DNA of 64,000 nucleotides from DASWJZ01 sp963761005 (GTDB taxonomy: Bacteria > Pseudomonadota > Alphaproteobacteria > Rhizobiales > Afifellaceae). Where the stretch lies: positions 310,001-374,000 of the forward strand of contig CAVXFK010000027.1 in the NCBI GenBank assembly GCA_963761005.1, in the 5' to 3' direction. The position numbers were made by a program, and so were the translations under genes. Positions 8,210-16,095 of this stretch are shown one piece after another. The notes below the pieces were generated by a model. That model was not told the DNA's origin. It did no database searches and was given only the letters and a program-made list of their open reading frames with translations. The stretch's first letter is position 1. Every line of letters begins with the position of its first letter.

Positions 8210-9589
8210 TCAAACCGCCGTCGCCACTTTTTTCGTCGGATCGACGATGTGGGCAGCGGGAACCACGAAAGTGCAGCGGAAGCCGGCCGGCGACCACGTC
8301 GTTTCGGCGCTGCCACCAAGCTGGTCGGGCACGCCACGCTCGACGATCTGCGTGCCGAAGCCGCGGCGGCTCGGCTCGGCCACCGTCGGGCCGCCCTCCT
8401 CGGTCCAGAAGAGGCAGAGGTCGCCGGCGGCGTCGCGGTGCCAGTGGATCGCGACGGAGCCCGTGTCCGTTGAAAGCGCGCCGTATTTCGCGGCGTTGGT
8501 GGAAAGCTCGTGCAGCACGATGGCGATCACCTGCGCGGCGGCCGGTGAAACCCAGACCGAATCGCCTTCGGCGGTCATGCGCTGGCCGGCGTCGGAGAAT
8601 ATCTCGATGTCGGCGGCGGCGAGCGCGCGGATGTCGGCGCCGCTCCAGCAACTCTCAGCGACCCGGCTATGCACGCGCGCGAGTGCGCGGATGCGGCCCT
8701 CCAGCGCGTTCACGTAGTCGGGAACCGTGTCGGCGCGGGTCAGGCGCAGCATGGCCTGCGCCACGGCGAGGATGTTCTTGGCGCGGTGATCGAGCTCGCG
8801 CATCAGGAGTCTCAGCCGTTCCTCCGCATGCCGCCGCTCGCTGATGTCGCGCGAGATTTTCGAGGCACCGATGACCCGGCCGGCATCATCGTAGATCGGC
8901 GATACCGTCAGCGAGATTTCGACGAGCGAGCCATCCTTGTGGCGGCGTTGCGTCTCGAAATGGTCGATGCGCTCGCCGCGGGCAATCTCGGCGAGGATGC
9001 GCTTCGTCTCGTCGATGCGCTCCGGCGGCACGATCTTCGAGATGGACTGGCCGAGCATCTCCGCCTCGGTGTAGCCGAAGAGGCGCTCGGCGGCGTTGTT
9101 CCAGCTGGTGACGGTGCCGTCCAGGTCCTTGCTGATGATGGCGTCGCCGGAGGCGCTTACGATCGCCGCGAGCAGCCCTCTTTGCGCTGCAAGGCGCTTC
9201 CGCTCGCCGATCTCGCGCGCGATCTTCGACGCACCGACGACCTTTCCGCTCGCGCCGTAGATGGGTGAGACGGTGACCGAGATCTCGATGAGCGAGCCGT
9301 CCTTGTGGCGGCGCTGTGTCTCGAAGTGGTCAACCTTTTCGCCGCGCACAACTTTGGCGAGGATCTCGCGCATCTCGACTTCGCGCCCCGGCGGGGCGAT
9401 TAGCGAAATGTTGCGGCCAATCGCCTCTTCCGCCGTGTAGCCGAAGAGCCTTTCGGCAGTCGCGTTCCAATCCGTGATCGTGCCATTCAGGTCCTTGGCG
9501 ACGATGGCGTCGTCAGACGAGCTGACAATCGCGGCGAGCCGGGCATGTGCGAGGTCGTCTTCCATGGGATCCGTGGCTGCTGCTTCCAC
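8210..9589 (-). CDS. PAS-PAS HWE-family sensor histidine kinase
   Basis: 459 aa, with no transmembrane segment, so probably cytosolic. Two PAS/PAC units (about 15-130 and 138-255) are very alike, sharing DHFETQRRHKDGSL and VSPIY at a 121-residue offset, which points to internal duplication. The kinase core has ELDHRAKNILAVAQAM (phospho-acceptor H268), HELSTNAAKYGALS (N-box, H360) and WTEEGG (395-400), the H, W and E marks of HWE kinases. Such kinases often feed the general stress response or light/redox sensing; no PhyR or NepR gene is nearby. The start is uncertain: GTG at 9589 has AAGGAGG almost touching it, while ATG at 9565 is 24 nt from it. Confidence 0.9.
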   Translation of the reverse strand: MEAAATDPMEDDLAHARLAAIVSSSDDAIVAKDLNGTITDWNATAERLFGYTAEEAIGRNISLIAPPGREVEMREILAKVVRGEKVDHFETQRRHKDGSLIEISVTVSPIYGASGKVVGASKIAREIGERKRLAAQRGLLAAIVSASGDAIISKDLDGTVTSWNNAAERLFGYTEAEMLGQSISKIVPPERIDETKRILAEIARGERIDHFETQRRHKDGSLVEISLTVSPIYDDAGRVIGASKISRDISERRHAEERLRLLMRELDHRAKNILAVAQAMLRLTRADTVPDYVNALEGRIRALARVHSRVAESCWSGADIRALAAADIEIFSDAGQRMTAEGDSVWVSPAAAQVIAIVLHELSTNAAKYGALSTDTGSVAIHWHRDAAGDLCLFWTEEGGPTVAEPSRRGFGTQIVERGVPDQLGGSAETTWSPAGFRCTFVVPAAHIVDPTKKVATAV

Positions 9590-9653
9590 CCTCCTTATTG
9601 GCTTCGCGGGAGGGCCTCAAGGAAACGCTCAACCACTACGCAGAAATAGCCTA

Positions 9654-9674
9654 GCTTATCATAAGCAAGCTTAT
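9654..9674. promoter_or_regulatory. MarR operator candidate: three alternating half-sites
   Basis: GCTTAT-C-ATAAGC (9654-9666) is a perfect palindrome. The second half-site is reused in ATAAGC-AA-GCTTAT (9661-9674), so three half-sites run in alternating directions. It ends 13 nt before the marR start. MarR-type repressors bind such AT-rich inverted repeats over their own promoters; self-control of the efflux operon is inferred. Confidence 0.6.
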
Positions 9675-9687
9675 TATATGCAGCGGC

Positions 9688-10182
9688 ATGAACGACCTGA
9701 AGTGGGCAAAGGCCAATAGCCTGGGCTTTCTGATTGCCGACACGGCTAGGCTTCTGCGCAAGCGCTTCAACCAGCGTGCGCGCGAGCTCGGCCTGACGCG
9801 CGCGCAATGGCAGGTTCTCGCCTATCTGGCGATGAACGAGGGCATTAACCAAGCCGGGCTGGCGGACCTGCTCGAGATCGAGCCGATCACGCTCAGCCGC
9901 CATCTGGCGCGGATGGAGGAGGCCGGCCTCGTCGTGCGCCGACCCGACCCGAACGACAAGCGCGCGCGCATCCTGCTCCTGTCGGAGCAGGCGAGCGGCG
10001 TCCTGAACGAGATCCGCAGCGTCGGCCGGTGTGTGATCGATGAGATTACAGCCGGACTCACGCCCGCGGAAATCGAGACGATGAAGAACGGCCTTCGTCA
10101 TCTGCGGGCGGCGCTTTCGGAGCGCGGCGGCGAGGCGCACTCGATCGAAGACGACATCAATCAAAGACGGATTGTGCAATGA
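9688..10182 (+). CDS. MarR-family transcriptional regulator of efflux operon
   Basis: 164 aa winged helix-turn-helix protein. The HTH lies about residues 45-90 (LTRAQWQVLAYLAMNEGINQAGLADLLEIEPITLSRHLARMEEAGLV), and the wing carries RRPDPNDKRARILLLSE, with the DxR marks of the family. It likely represses itself and the two efflux genes behind it until a ligand is bound. Its stop overlaps the next ATG (ATGA), so the three genes form one operon. The ribosome site is weak (CAGCGG). The operator described just upstream supports auto-regulation. The ligand cannot be read from sequence. Confidence 0.92.
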   Translation: MNDLKWAKANSLGFLIADTARLLRKRFNQRARELGLTRAQWQVLAYLAMNEGINQAGLADLLEIEPITLSRHLARMEEAGLVVRRPDPNDKRARILLLSEQASGVLNEIRSVGRCVIDEITAGLTPAEIETMKNGLRHLRAALSERGGEAHSIEDDINQRRIVQ

Positions 10183-11300
10183 GTGAGTCAAACGCACCGG
10201 CGGAAGGCAAGCGTTCCTGGCGGCGCCGGCTGCTTTCGAAGCGCACGGCGATGTTCGCCGTACCCGTGCTTCTCATCGTGGTCGGAGGCTATTTCTGGCT
10301 GCTCGCCGGACGTTATGCGTCGACCGACAACGCCTATGTCGAGCAGGACATGGTGTCGATCGTCGCGGAGGTGGCGGGCCGCATCACCGACGTCGCCGTG
10401 TCGGAGAACGAGCATGTGAAGGCGGGGGACATGCTCTTCCGCATCGACCCACAGGCCTATCAGATCGCCTATGAGCAGGCGCAAGCGGCCGTTGCCTCGG
10501 CAAGGCTGCAGGTGGAGCAGATGCGCTCCACCTATCGCCACGCGGAGGCGGAGTTGAGCCAGGCGCATGACGACCTGGACTACAAGCAGAAGGTCTTCGA
10601 CCGTTATCAGAAGCTGGCGGCGTCGGGGACATCGTCGGCCGCGCAATTCGACGAGGCGCAGAACGATCTTCGAGCGGCCAAGCAGACGGTTGCGATGGAC
10701 GAACAGGCCATGGAAGGCGCCAAGGCGGCGCTCACCGGCACCCCTGACATCCCGACCGACCAGCATCCCCTTGTGCTCCAGGCGATAGCGCTTCGCGACA
10801 AGGCGGCGCTCGACCTGAAGCACGCCGAGGTGCGCGCGCCGGCCGCCGGCATCGTCAGCCAGACCGACCGCCTGAAGGAGGGCCAGTATGTCGGTGTCGG
10901 CACTTCCGTCGTTGCCCTCATGGAGAGCAGTCGAAGCTGGATCGAAGCGAACTTCAAGGAGACAGACCTGACGCATATGGCGCCGGGCCAGAAGGTGACC
11001 GTTTCGATCGACGCCTATCCGAACCTGGCGCTGAGTGGCAGAGTTGCCTCGATCGGGGCGGGGACCGGCTCGGAGTTCTCGCTGCTTCCGCCGCAGAACG
11101 CCACCGGCAACTGGGTGAAGGTCGTGCAGCGCGTGCCGGTCCGGATCGAGTTCGACCAAGCGACGAGCGACCTTCCGCTCCGCGCCGGCCTGAGCGCATC
11201 GGTCAGCGTCGATACAGGCTACAGACGCCCGGCGCTCGCCTTCCTCTTCGGAGCCACGGGCGCGGTGCAACCCATTCCGCAGGCGATGGCACGGCCGTGA
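10179..11300 (+). CDS. HlyD/EmrA-family membrane fusion protein
   Basis: 373-aa periplasmic adaptor of a tripartite drug efflux pump. One N-terminal membrane anchor (about 24-42, MFAVPVLLIVVGGYFWLL) is followed by YASTDNAYVEQDMVSIVAEVAGRI, the lipoyl half-motif typical of EmrA, then a coiled-coil hairpin (about 95-195), the second lipoyl half (VRAPAAGIVSQTDRLKEGQYV) and a beta-barrel region. It is translationally coupled to marR before it and to the transporter after it. It should link the inner-membrane pump to an outer-membrane channel coded elsewhere. Substrate unknown. Confidence 0.93.
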   Translation: MSESNAPAEGKRSWRRRLLSKRTAMFAVPVLLIVVGGYFWLLAGRYASTDNAYVEQDMVSIVAEVAGRITDVAVSENEHVKAGDMLFRIDPQAYQIAYEQAQAAVASARLQVEQMRSTYRHAEAELSQAHDDLDYKQKVFDRYQKLAASGTSSAAQFDEAQNDLRAAKQTVAMDEQAMEGAKAALTGTPDIPTDQHPLVLQAIALRDKAALDLKHAEVRAPAAGIVSQTDRLKEGQYVGVGTSVVALMESSRSWIEANFKETDLTHMAPGQKVTVSIDAYPNLALSGRVASIGAGTGSEFSLLPPQNATGNWVKVVQRVPVRIEFDQATSDLPLRAGLSASVSVDTGYRRPALAFLFGATGAVQPIPQAMARP

Positions 11301-12847
11301 CGGAGATCGGACCGGACGGGGAGGGCGTTCGCTATCGCGGGCTGATCACCGTCTCGATCATGCTCGCGACGATCATGCAGATTCTCGACACGACGATCGC
11401 CAACGTTGCGCTGCCGAGCATGCAGGGGAGCCTGAACGCGGCGCAGGACACGATCACCTGGGTGCTCACGTCCTATATCGTTGCCGCCGCGATCGCGACG
11501 CCGCTCACCGGCTGGGTCAGCGACCAGATCGGTCGGAAGCGCTGGTTCATGATCTGCATCACTGGTTTTACCGCCGCTTCGATGCTCTGCGGCATCGCGA
11601 CGAGCCTCGGCGAGATCGTGGTGTTCCGCATCGCGCAGGGTGCCTTCGGCGCCGCCCTCGTGCCGCTCTCGCAGGCGGTGCTTCTCGACATCAACCCGCG
11701 TGAGCGGCACGGCCAAGCGATGGCGATCTGGGGGGCCGGCCTGATGGTCGGCCCGATTGCCGGACCCGTGCTCGGCGGCTGGCTCACCGAGACCTTCAAC
11801 TGGCGCTGGGCATTCTATGTGAATGTTCCGGTCGGCATCGTGGCGTTCCTCGGCGTACTCATCTTCATGCCGGAGACAAAGCTTCGTGCGCGGCGCTTCG
11901 ACGTGATCGGCTTCGCGCTTCTGTCGCTCGCCGTCGGCGCGCTGCAAATGATGCTCGATCGCGGCCAGCAGCTAGACTGGTTCTCCTCCGGCGAGATCGT
12001 GATCGAGACGGGCCTCGTCATCGGCGCGCTCTGGATGTTCGCCATTCACATCGTCACCGCGAAGGAGCCGTTCATTGAGATAGCGTTGCTGAAAGACCGT
12101 AACTTCGCGATCGGCCTCATGTTCATCTTCACGATAGGCATCATCCTGCTCGCCACGATGGCGCTGCTGCCGCCGATGCTGCAGAACATCCTCGGCTATC
12201 CCGTCATCACCAGCGGTCTCGTGCTCGCGCCGCGCGGCGTCGGCACGATGATCTCGATGGCCATCGTCGGCAGGCTGGTGCATAGGGTCGACGCGCGGCT
12301 CCTGATCTTCGTCGGGCTTCTGTTCGTCGCCTATTCGCTGTGGGAGATGGCGGGCTTCAGCCCCGAGATGGGCTCGATGCTGGTCGTCACAAACGGCATC
12401 ACCCAGGGCCTCGGCCTCGGCTTGGTCTTCGTGCCGCTATCGACGCTTGCCTTTGCGACGCTCAGACCCGAGCTTCGCACTGAGGGGTCAAGCCTTTTCT
12501 CGCTCGTCCGAAATCTCGGCTCGAGCGTCGGCATCTCGATCATGGCGACGCTGCTTGCGCAGAACACGCAGATCAATCACGCCGAGCTCGCCGCCAAGGT
12601 CTCGCCCTTCAACCCGGCGCTTTACGCCTTCAAGCTGCCCGGCGGGATGTCGATCACGAAAGGCGGGACGGCAGCGCTCGCCTATCTCAACGGGCTTGCG
12701 ACCACGCAGGCGCAGATGATCAGCTATCTCGACGACTTCAAGACAATGGCTGTCGTCACAATCGTGTGCATCCCGATGCTTTTGCTTCTGCGCAAGCGGG
12801 GCGCGGCACCGATGGCGACTCCGGCGGCTGCCGCCGCTTCGGAGTAG
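11297..12847 (+). CDS. DHA2-family MFS multidrug exporter (EmrB/QacA type)
   Basis: 516 aa, with about 14 hydrophobic helices, the DHA2 layout of proton-driven drug antiporters. Motifs: LDTTIANVALPSM in helix 1 (motif D of the family), GWVSDQIGRKRWF in the helix 2-3 loop (motif A), and GPVLGGWLTETFNWRW in helix 5 (motif C, antiporter). It begins at GTG 11297, whose GTGA overlaps the stop of the adaptor gene. With the upstream HlyD protein it should form an EmrAB-like pump controlled by the MarR protein. The C-terminus is a short alanine-rich tail. Confidence 0.94.
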   Translation: MTEIGPDGEGVRYRGLITVSIMLATIMQILDTTIANVALPSMQGSLNAAQDTITWVLTSYIVAAAIATPLTGWVSDQIGRKRWFMICITGFTAASMLCGIATSLGEIVVFRIAQGAFGAALVPLSQAVLLDINPRERHGQAMAIWGAGLMVGPIAGPVLGGWLTETFNWRWAFYVNVPVGIVAFLGVLIFMPETKLRARRFDVIGFALLSLAVGALQMMLDRGQQLDWFSSGEIVIETGLVIGALWMFAIHIVTAKEPFIEIALLKDRNFAIGLMFIFTIGIILLATMALLPPMLQNILGYPVITSGLVLAPRGVGTMISMAIVGRLVHRVDARLLIFVGLLFVAYSLWEMAGFSPEMGSMLVVTNGITQGLGLGLVFVPLSTLAFATLRPELRTEGSSLFSLVRNLGSSVGISIMATLLAQNTQINHAELAAKVSPFNPALYAFKLPGGMSITKGGTAALAYLNGLATTQAQMISYLDDFKTMAVVTIVCIPMLLLLRKRGAAPMATPAAAAASE

Positions 12848-12889
12848 GTTCCTCGCGAATGGGGATTTGGGGAATGTAGAAATAGGAAA

Positions 12890-12918
12890 GGCGTCGCTTG
12901 GACGAGCCAACCGACGCC
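12890..12918 (-). terminator. hairpin with U-rich tail on the minus strand
   Basis: Stem GGCGTCGGTTGG against CCAAGCGACGCC with one mismatch and a short loop; read on the minus strand it is followed by TTTCCTATTTC. That suits an intrinsic terminator for transcription coming from the 13.3-13.6 kb gene, about 400 nt upstream. On the plus strand no T-run follows, though the hairpin could still shield the exporter mRNA end. Confidence 0.5.
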
Positions 12919-12971
12919 TCCCTATCAGCCCTGCTCATGGGCCTCATGCCTTTCGACATGCCGCCGCATCG

Positions 12972-13013
12972 CCTGGGTCTGAGCCTGAGCGCCTCAGCGC
13001 CGAGGATCCCAGG
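12972..13013. repeat. diverged copy of CCTGGG/CCCAGG palindromic repeat
   Basis: Outer arms CCTGGG and CCCAGG enclose a small CTGAG/CTCAG hairpin. The right arm GCCGAGGATCCCAGG is nearly the same as an arm of the repeat at 15040-15146, so it is probably an old member of the same family. Confidence 0.45.
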
Positions 13014-13322
13014 TCGCGTTCCGACCGCGGATCGGACACGCCATCGAACGGTTTGGCCGCCGTTCATGGAGCACCGGCTCGCCGGGAACTACACGCGCAT
13101 CGCTGCAGCGCGTAGCCTGACCGACGACCCGCGAGGCTTTCCGGAACCCCGAAGGACCCCGGCGCGGGCGAGAGACCCGGACGTGCCGTCCGACCTGCCT
13201 TCGTCGAACCGTCCGCCCTCTCACGGGTGGGACGATCACCGAAAAAGACGCGGGCGTCGAGGCCCGGAATATCGTCCTGTGTGAAATCCGGGGATTGTGG
13301 GACTAAGCCTTCGCACGCGCGA

Positions 13323-13613
13323 TCAGTAGTTGTTGTAGCGAAGGCGCTCCTTGCACACGTAGCCGATCGCGCAGATCGGACTGTCGAGCGTCGGCGCATA
13401 GGCAATCTCGGTCCTTTGCCCGGGAAGACAAAAGCCGTCGTGCGCGACGAAGCGATCGTAGGTGTGGACGCCCGTCGAAAGCACGATCGCGCCGGCGCGC
13501 GCAACGGTGGCCGCCGCAACAGCGCAGCTCATCGTCAGCGTGGAGGGCCTGGCACTGGCGACCGAGGCGCTCGCAAGGAGCGCGGCGGTAACGATCAGGA
13601 TCAATCTGCGCAT
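13323..13613 (-). CDS. small secreted conserved protein, unknown function
   Basis: 96 aa. Residues 1-21 are a clear signal peptide (MRRLILIVTAALLASASVASA). The mature part has two to three cysteines and the stretch GAIVLSTGVHTYDRFVAHDGFC, ending CAIGYVCKERLRYNNY. I know this pattern (a short Ala/Val-rich helix, VLSTG..TYDR, then GY.C) from hypothetical proteins common in Hyphomicrobiales, but no function is established. The paired cysteines suggest disulfides in the periplasm. GAGGAG lies before the ATG. It is separate from the deaminase gene 117 bp away. Confidence 0.8.
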   Translation of the reverse strand: MRRLILIVTAALLASASVASARPSTLTMSCAVAAATVARAGAIVLSTGVHTYDRFVAHDGFCLPGQRTEIAYAPTLDSPICAIGYVCKERLRYNNY

Positions 13614-13729
13614 CTGCGGCTCCTCGGATCGAAGAATTGGAGCGAACCTCTATCACGCGATGCCGCGGCCTTCGTTTCGCGGTCGCCGCAAAGTGATTGC
13701 GTCGAAGGTCGAAGTGTTTCGTCGAGTCG

Positions 13730-15019
13730 TCAGGCGCGCGGAAAATAGCTCGCGGGGTCGAGCTTCTCGGGCCGTGACGGAAGATCGAGCGCGGCGAGCT
13801 CCGCCGGCGTCTCGGAAATCACCTTGCCGCGACGGATCACAAAGAGGCGGCGGGCGCGCAGCCTGATCGCTTCGATCGGGTCGTACGCCTGAAGCACGAC
13901 CATGTCGGCGTTCTTGCCCACTTCGAGCCCATAGCCGTCGAGATGCATGACCTTTGCCGGATTCGTCGTCACGGCATCGAAGCAGAAGCGCATCGCCTCG
14001 CGGCTCGCCAGCTGCGCGACGTGAAGCCCCATATGCGCGACGTCGAGCATGTCGGCGCCGCCGAGCGAATACCAGGGATCCATGCAGCAATCCTGGCCGA
14101 AGGCGACGTTGATGCCGTGAGAGCGCATCTCCGGCACGCGCGTCATGCCGCGCCGCTTCGGATAGGTGTCGTGGCGGCCCTGCAGCACGATGTTGATCAG
14201 CGGATTCGGGATCGCGTGGACGCCCGCCTCGGCCATCAAAGGCAGGAGCTTCGAGACGTAATAATTGTCCATCGAGTGCATGGAGGTCAGGTGCGAGCCG
14301 GCGACGCGGCCTTGAAGGCCGAGGCGCGTCGTCTCGTAAGCCAGCATCTCGATGTGGCGCGACATCGGATCGTCGGTCTCGTCGCAGTGCATGTCGACGA
14401 GGAGCCCGCGTTTCTCCGCAATCTCGCAGAGCGCGGTCACGCTTCGCGCTCCGTCCGTCATGGTGCGCTCGAAATGCGGGATGCCGCCGACAACGTCGAC
14501 ACCGTTGTCGAGCGCGCGCTCCAGATTCTTCGCGGCGTTCTTCGAGCGGAAATAACCGTCCTGCGGGAAGGCGACGAGCTGCAGGTCGATATAGGGCGCG
14601 ATCTCACGCTTCACGTCGAGAAGCGCATCGACCGCGGTCAGCCGGTCGTCGCAGATGTCGACATGGCTGCGGATCGCGAGCAGGCCCTTCGATACGGCGA
14701 GGTCGCAATAGCGGAGCGCGCGCTCTTTCACCGCTTCCGGCGTCAGCAGCGGCTTCAGCTCGCCCCAAAGCGCGATCCCTTCGAGCAGCGTGCCGGAGAC
14801 GTTCATGCGCGGGAGCCCGAGCGACAGCGTCGCGTCCATATGGAAGTGACAGTCGACGAAGGGCGGGGAGACGAGCCGCCCCGTCGCGTCGATCTTCCGC
14901 GCGGCCTCGGCGCCTATGTTCGGCTCGATGGCGGCGATCTTGCCGCCGGCGCAGGCGATGTCGATGCCCGAGCGCCCGTCGGGCAGGGTGGCGTCATGAA
15001 CCAGCAGGTCGAGTGTCAT
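13730..15019 (-). CDS. cytosine deaminase-like amidohydrolase (CodA family)
   Basis: 429 aa metal-dependent hydrolase, the length of E. coli CodA, which turns cytosine into uracil and ammonia. The metal site shows as CHFHMDAT (H58, H60), a later HCDETDD with the catalytic HxE-type pattern, GSHLTSMHS, and GQDCCMDPWYSLGGADMLDVAHMGLH, which aligns in pattern with the CodA segment that holds the last metal aspartate. The ATG at 15019 begins MTLDLLVHDATLPDG; a far longer open frame to 16867 is read-through. It lies behind a BMP-type nucleoside/nucleobase transporter on the same strand, which fits pyrimidine salvage. Isocytosine, creatinine or pterin analogues cannot be excluded. Confidence 0.85.
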   Translation of the reverse strand: MTLDLLVHDATLPDGRSGIDIACAGGKIAAIEPNIGAEAARKIDATGRLVSPPFVDCHFHMDATLSLGLPRMNVSGTLLEGIALWGELKPLLTPEAVKERALRYCDLAVSKGLLAIRSHVDICDDRLTAVDALLDVKREIAPYIDLQLVAFPQDGYFRSKNAAKNLERALDNGVDVVGGIPHFERTMTDGARSVTALCEIAEKRGLLVDMHCDETDDPMSRHIEMLAYETTRLGLQGRVAGSHLTSMHSMDNYYVSKLLPLMAEAGVHAIPNPLINIVLQGRHDTYPKRRGMTRVPEMRSHGINVAFGQDCCMDPWYSLGGADMLDVAHMGLHVAQLASREAMRFCFDAVTTNPAKVMHLDGYGLEVGKNADMVVLQAYDPIEAIRLRARRLFVIRRGKVISETPAELAALDLPSRPEKLDPASYFPRA

Positions 15020-15039
15020 TGTGTTTCCCGGGCTGGCCC

Positions 15040-15146
15040 CCTGGGTCCTCGAGCCAGCGCTTCGCTCCGCCCGAGGATGACGCGTTTCTTTTTGTGACGC
15101 TCGATTGTCATCCTCGGCCGAGCATAGCGAGAGCCGAGGACCCAGG
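15040..15146. repeat. large inverted pair of palindromic repeats
   Basis: Two arms of about 40 bp in opposite direction: CCTGGGTCCTCGAGCC...CCGAGGATGAC (from 15040) and GTCATCCTCGGCCGAG...GAGGACCCAGG (to 15146). They differ at few positions and each is itself imperfectly palindromic. Fills the gap between the permease and deaminase genes; would fold as a long hairpin in the operon mRNA. This is the style of short extragenic palindromes in Hyphomicrobiales genomes. Confidence 0.8.
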
Positions 15147-15153
15147 TCGGACA

Positions 15154-16095
15154 TTACCTTTCCTCCTTGCGGAACGGAACAAGCAGCGCGGCGGGTGCGC
15201 GGGCGTTGCGCGAGACGAGCGCCATTGCGACGATCGTCATGACGAAGGGAAGCATCAGAAACACCTGATAGGGAAGATGGAGCGCGTTGTTCGCCTGCAG
15301 CCTGAGCTGCAGCGCCTCGAGTGCGGCGAAGAGGAGCGCGCCGCCGGCACAGCGCCACGGGCTCCACATGCCGAAGACGACAAGCGCGATCGCGACCCAG
15401 CCACGGCCCGAGACGACGCCGAAGGTGAAGGCGTTGAACTGCGAGATGGTGAGATAAGCGCCGGCCGCGCCCATCAACGCGCCGCCGATGACGAGCGCCT
15501 GGCAGCGCATTCCCCAGACGCTGACGCCGGCGGCGTCGGCCGCGCGCGGATTCTCGCCGACGGTCCTCAAGTCGAGACCCCAGGGCGTGCGGTAGAGGAG
15601 AAACGCCGTCACCGGCACGGCAAGAAGCGCGACGTAGGTAAGGGGCGACTGGTTGAAAAGCACCGGCCCGACGAAGGGAATGTCGGAGAGGAGCGGAATC
15701 GGCAGCGGCTGGAAGGCCACGACATTCGGCGGCGACGTCGGCTGTCCGAAGATCAGACGATAGAGGTAGAAGGCGAGCCCGGTTGCAAGCAGCGTCGTGC
15801 CGATGCCGGAGACGTGCTGGCTGACGCCGAGCACCACGGCGAGGAAGGTCATCAGAAGGCCGGCGAGCATGCCGGTCAGGAGCGCGGCGAGCACGCCAAG
15901 CCAGAGGCTGCCGGTGAAATAAGCCGCCGTGAATCCAACCATCGCGCCCAAGAGCATGATGCCCTCGATACCGAGGTTGAGCACGCCGGAGCGCTCCGAA
16001 TAAAGCTCGCCGAGCGTTGCGAGGAGAAGCGGCGTCGAGATGCGGATCAGCGCAGCGAAGAAACCGACGTCGAAGAGGGTGGCGAGGAGGTTCAT
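15154..16095 (-). CDS. BMP-type nucleoside/nucleobase ABC transporter permease (second)
   Basis: 313 aa, about eight to nine hydrophobic segments; branched-chain-type permease (BPD_transp_2) as in NupQ/YufQ systems. Marks: RISTPLLLATLGELYSERSGVLNLGIEGIMLLGAMVGF at the N-terminus (the ERSG..N.GIEG box is diagnostic), and EALQLRLQANNALHLPYQVFLMLPF near the end, also typical. Its start is adjacent to the stop of the other permease with no gap (16095/16096). With the ATPase and BMP lipoprotein-like binding protein it should import a nucleoside or base; the deaminase next door points to cytosine or a related pyrimidine, which is inference. Confidence 0.93.
   Translation of the reverse strand: MNLLATLFDVGFFAALIRISTPLLLATLGELYSERSGVLNLGIEGIMLLGAMVGFTAAYFTGSLWLGVLAALLTGMLAGLLMTFLAVVLGVSQHVSGIGTTLLATGLAFYLYRLIFGQPTSPPNVVAFQPLPIPLLSDIPFVGPVLFNQSPLTYVALLAVPVTAFLLYRTPWGLDLRTVGENPRAADAAGVSVWGMRCQALVIGGALMGAAGAYLTISQFNAFTFGVVSGRGWVAIALVVFGMWSPWRCAGGALLFAALEALQLRLQANNALHLPYQVFLMLPFVMTIVAMALVSRNARAPAALLVPFRKEER

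Larger units (their letters stand above)
12848..13322. other. 475-bp intergenic stretch without a convincing gene
   Basis: Between the efflux exporter (+) and a small secreted protein (-). No reading frame here has a good start, a ribosome site and plausible composition; TTG-started frames such as 12898-13284 are arginine/proline-rich and look like chance. It holds a hairpin at 12890-12918 and a repeat-like palindrome at 12972-13013. Hallmarks of RNase P RNA or tmRNA were looked for and not found. A structured untranslated RNA on the minus strand remains possible. Confidence 0.5.

Noticed and set aside
12898..13284. TTG-started 128-codon plus-strand frame in the 12.8-13.3 kb gap
   Set aside because: No ribosome site, Arg/Pro-rich chance composition, and runs through a hairpin and a palindrome.
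12919..13330. RNase P RNA or tmRNA in the 12.9-13.3 kb gap
   Set aside because: Size was suggestive, but the conserved core sequences of RNase P RNA and the tRNA-like end of tmRNA are not there on either strand.
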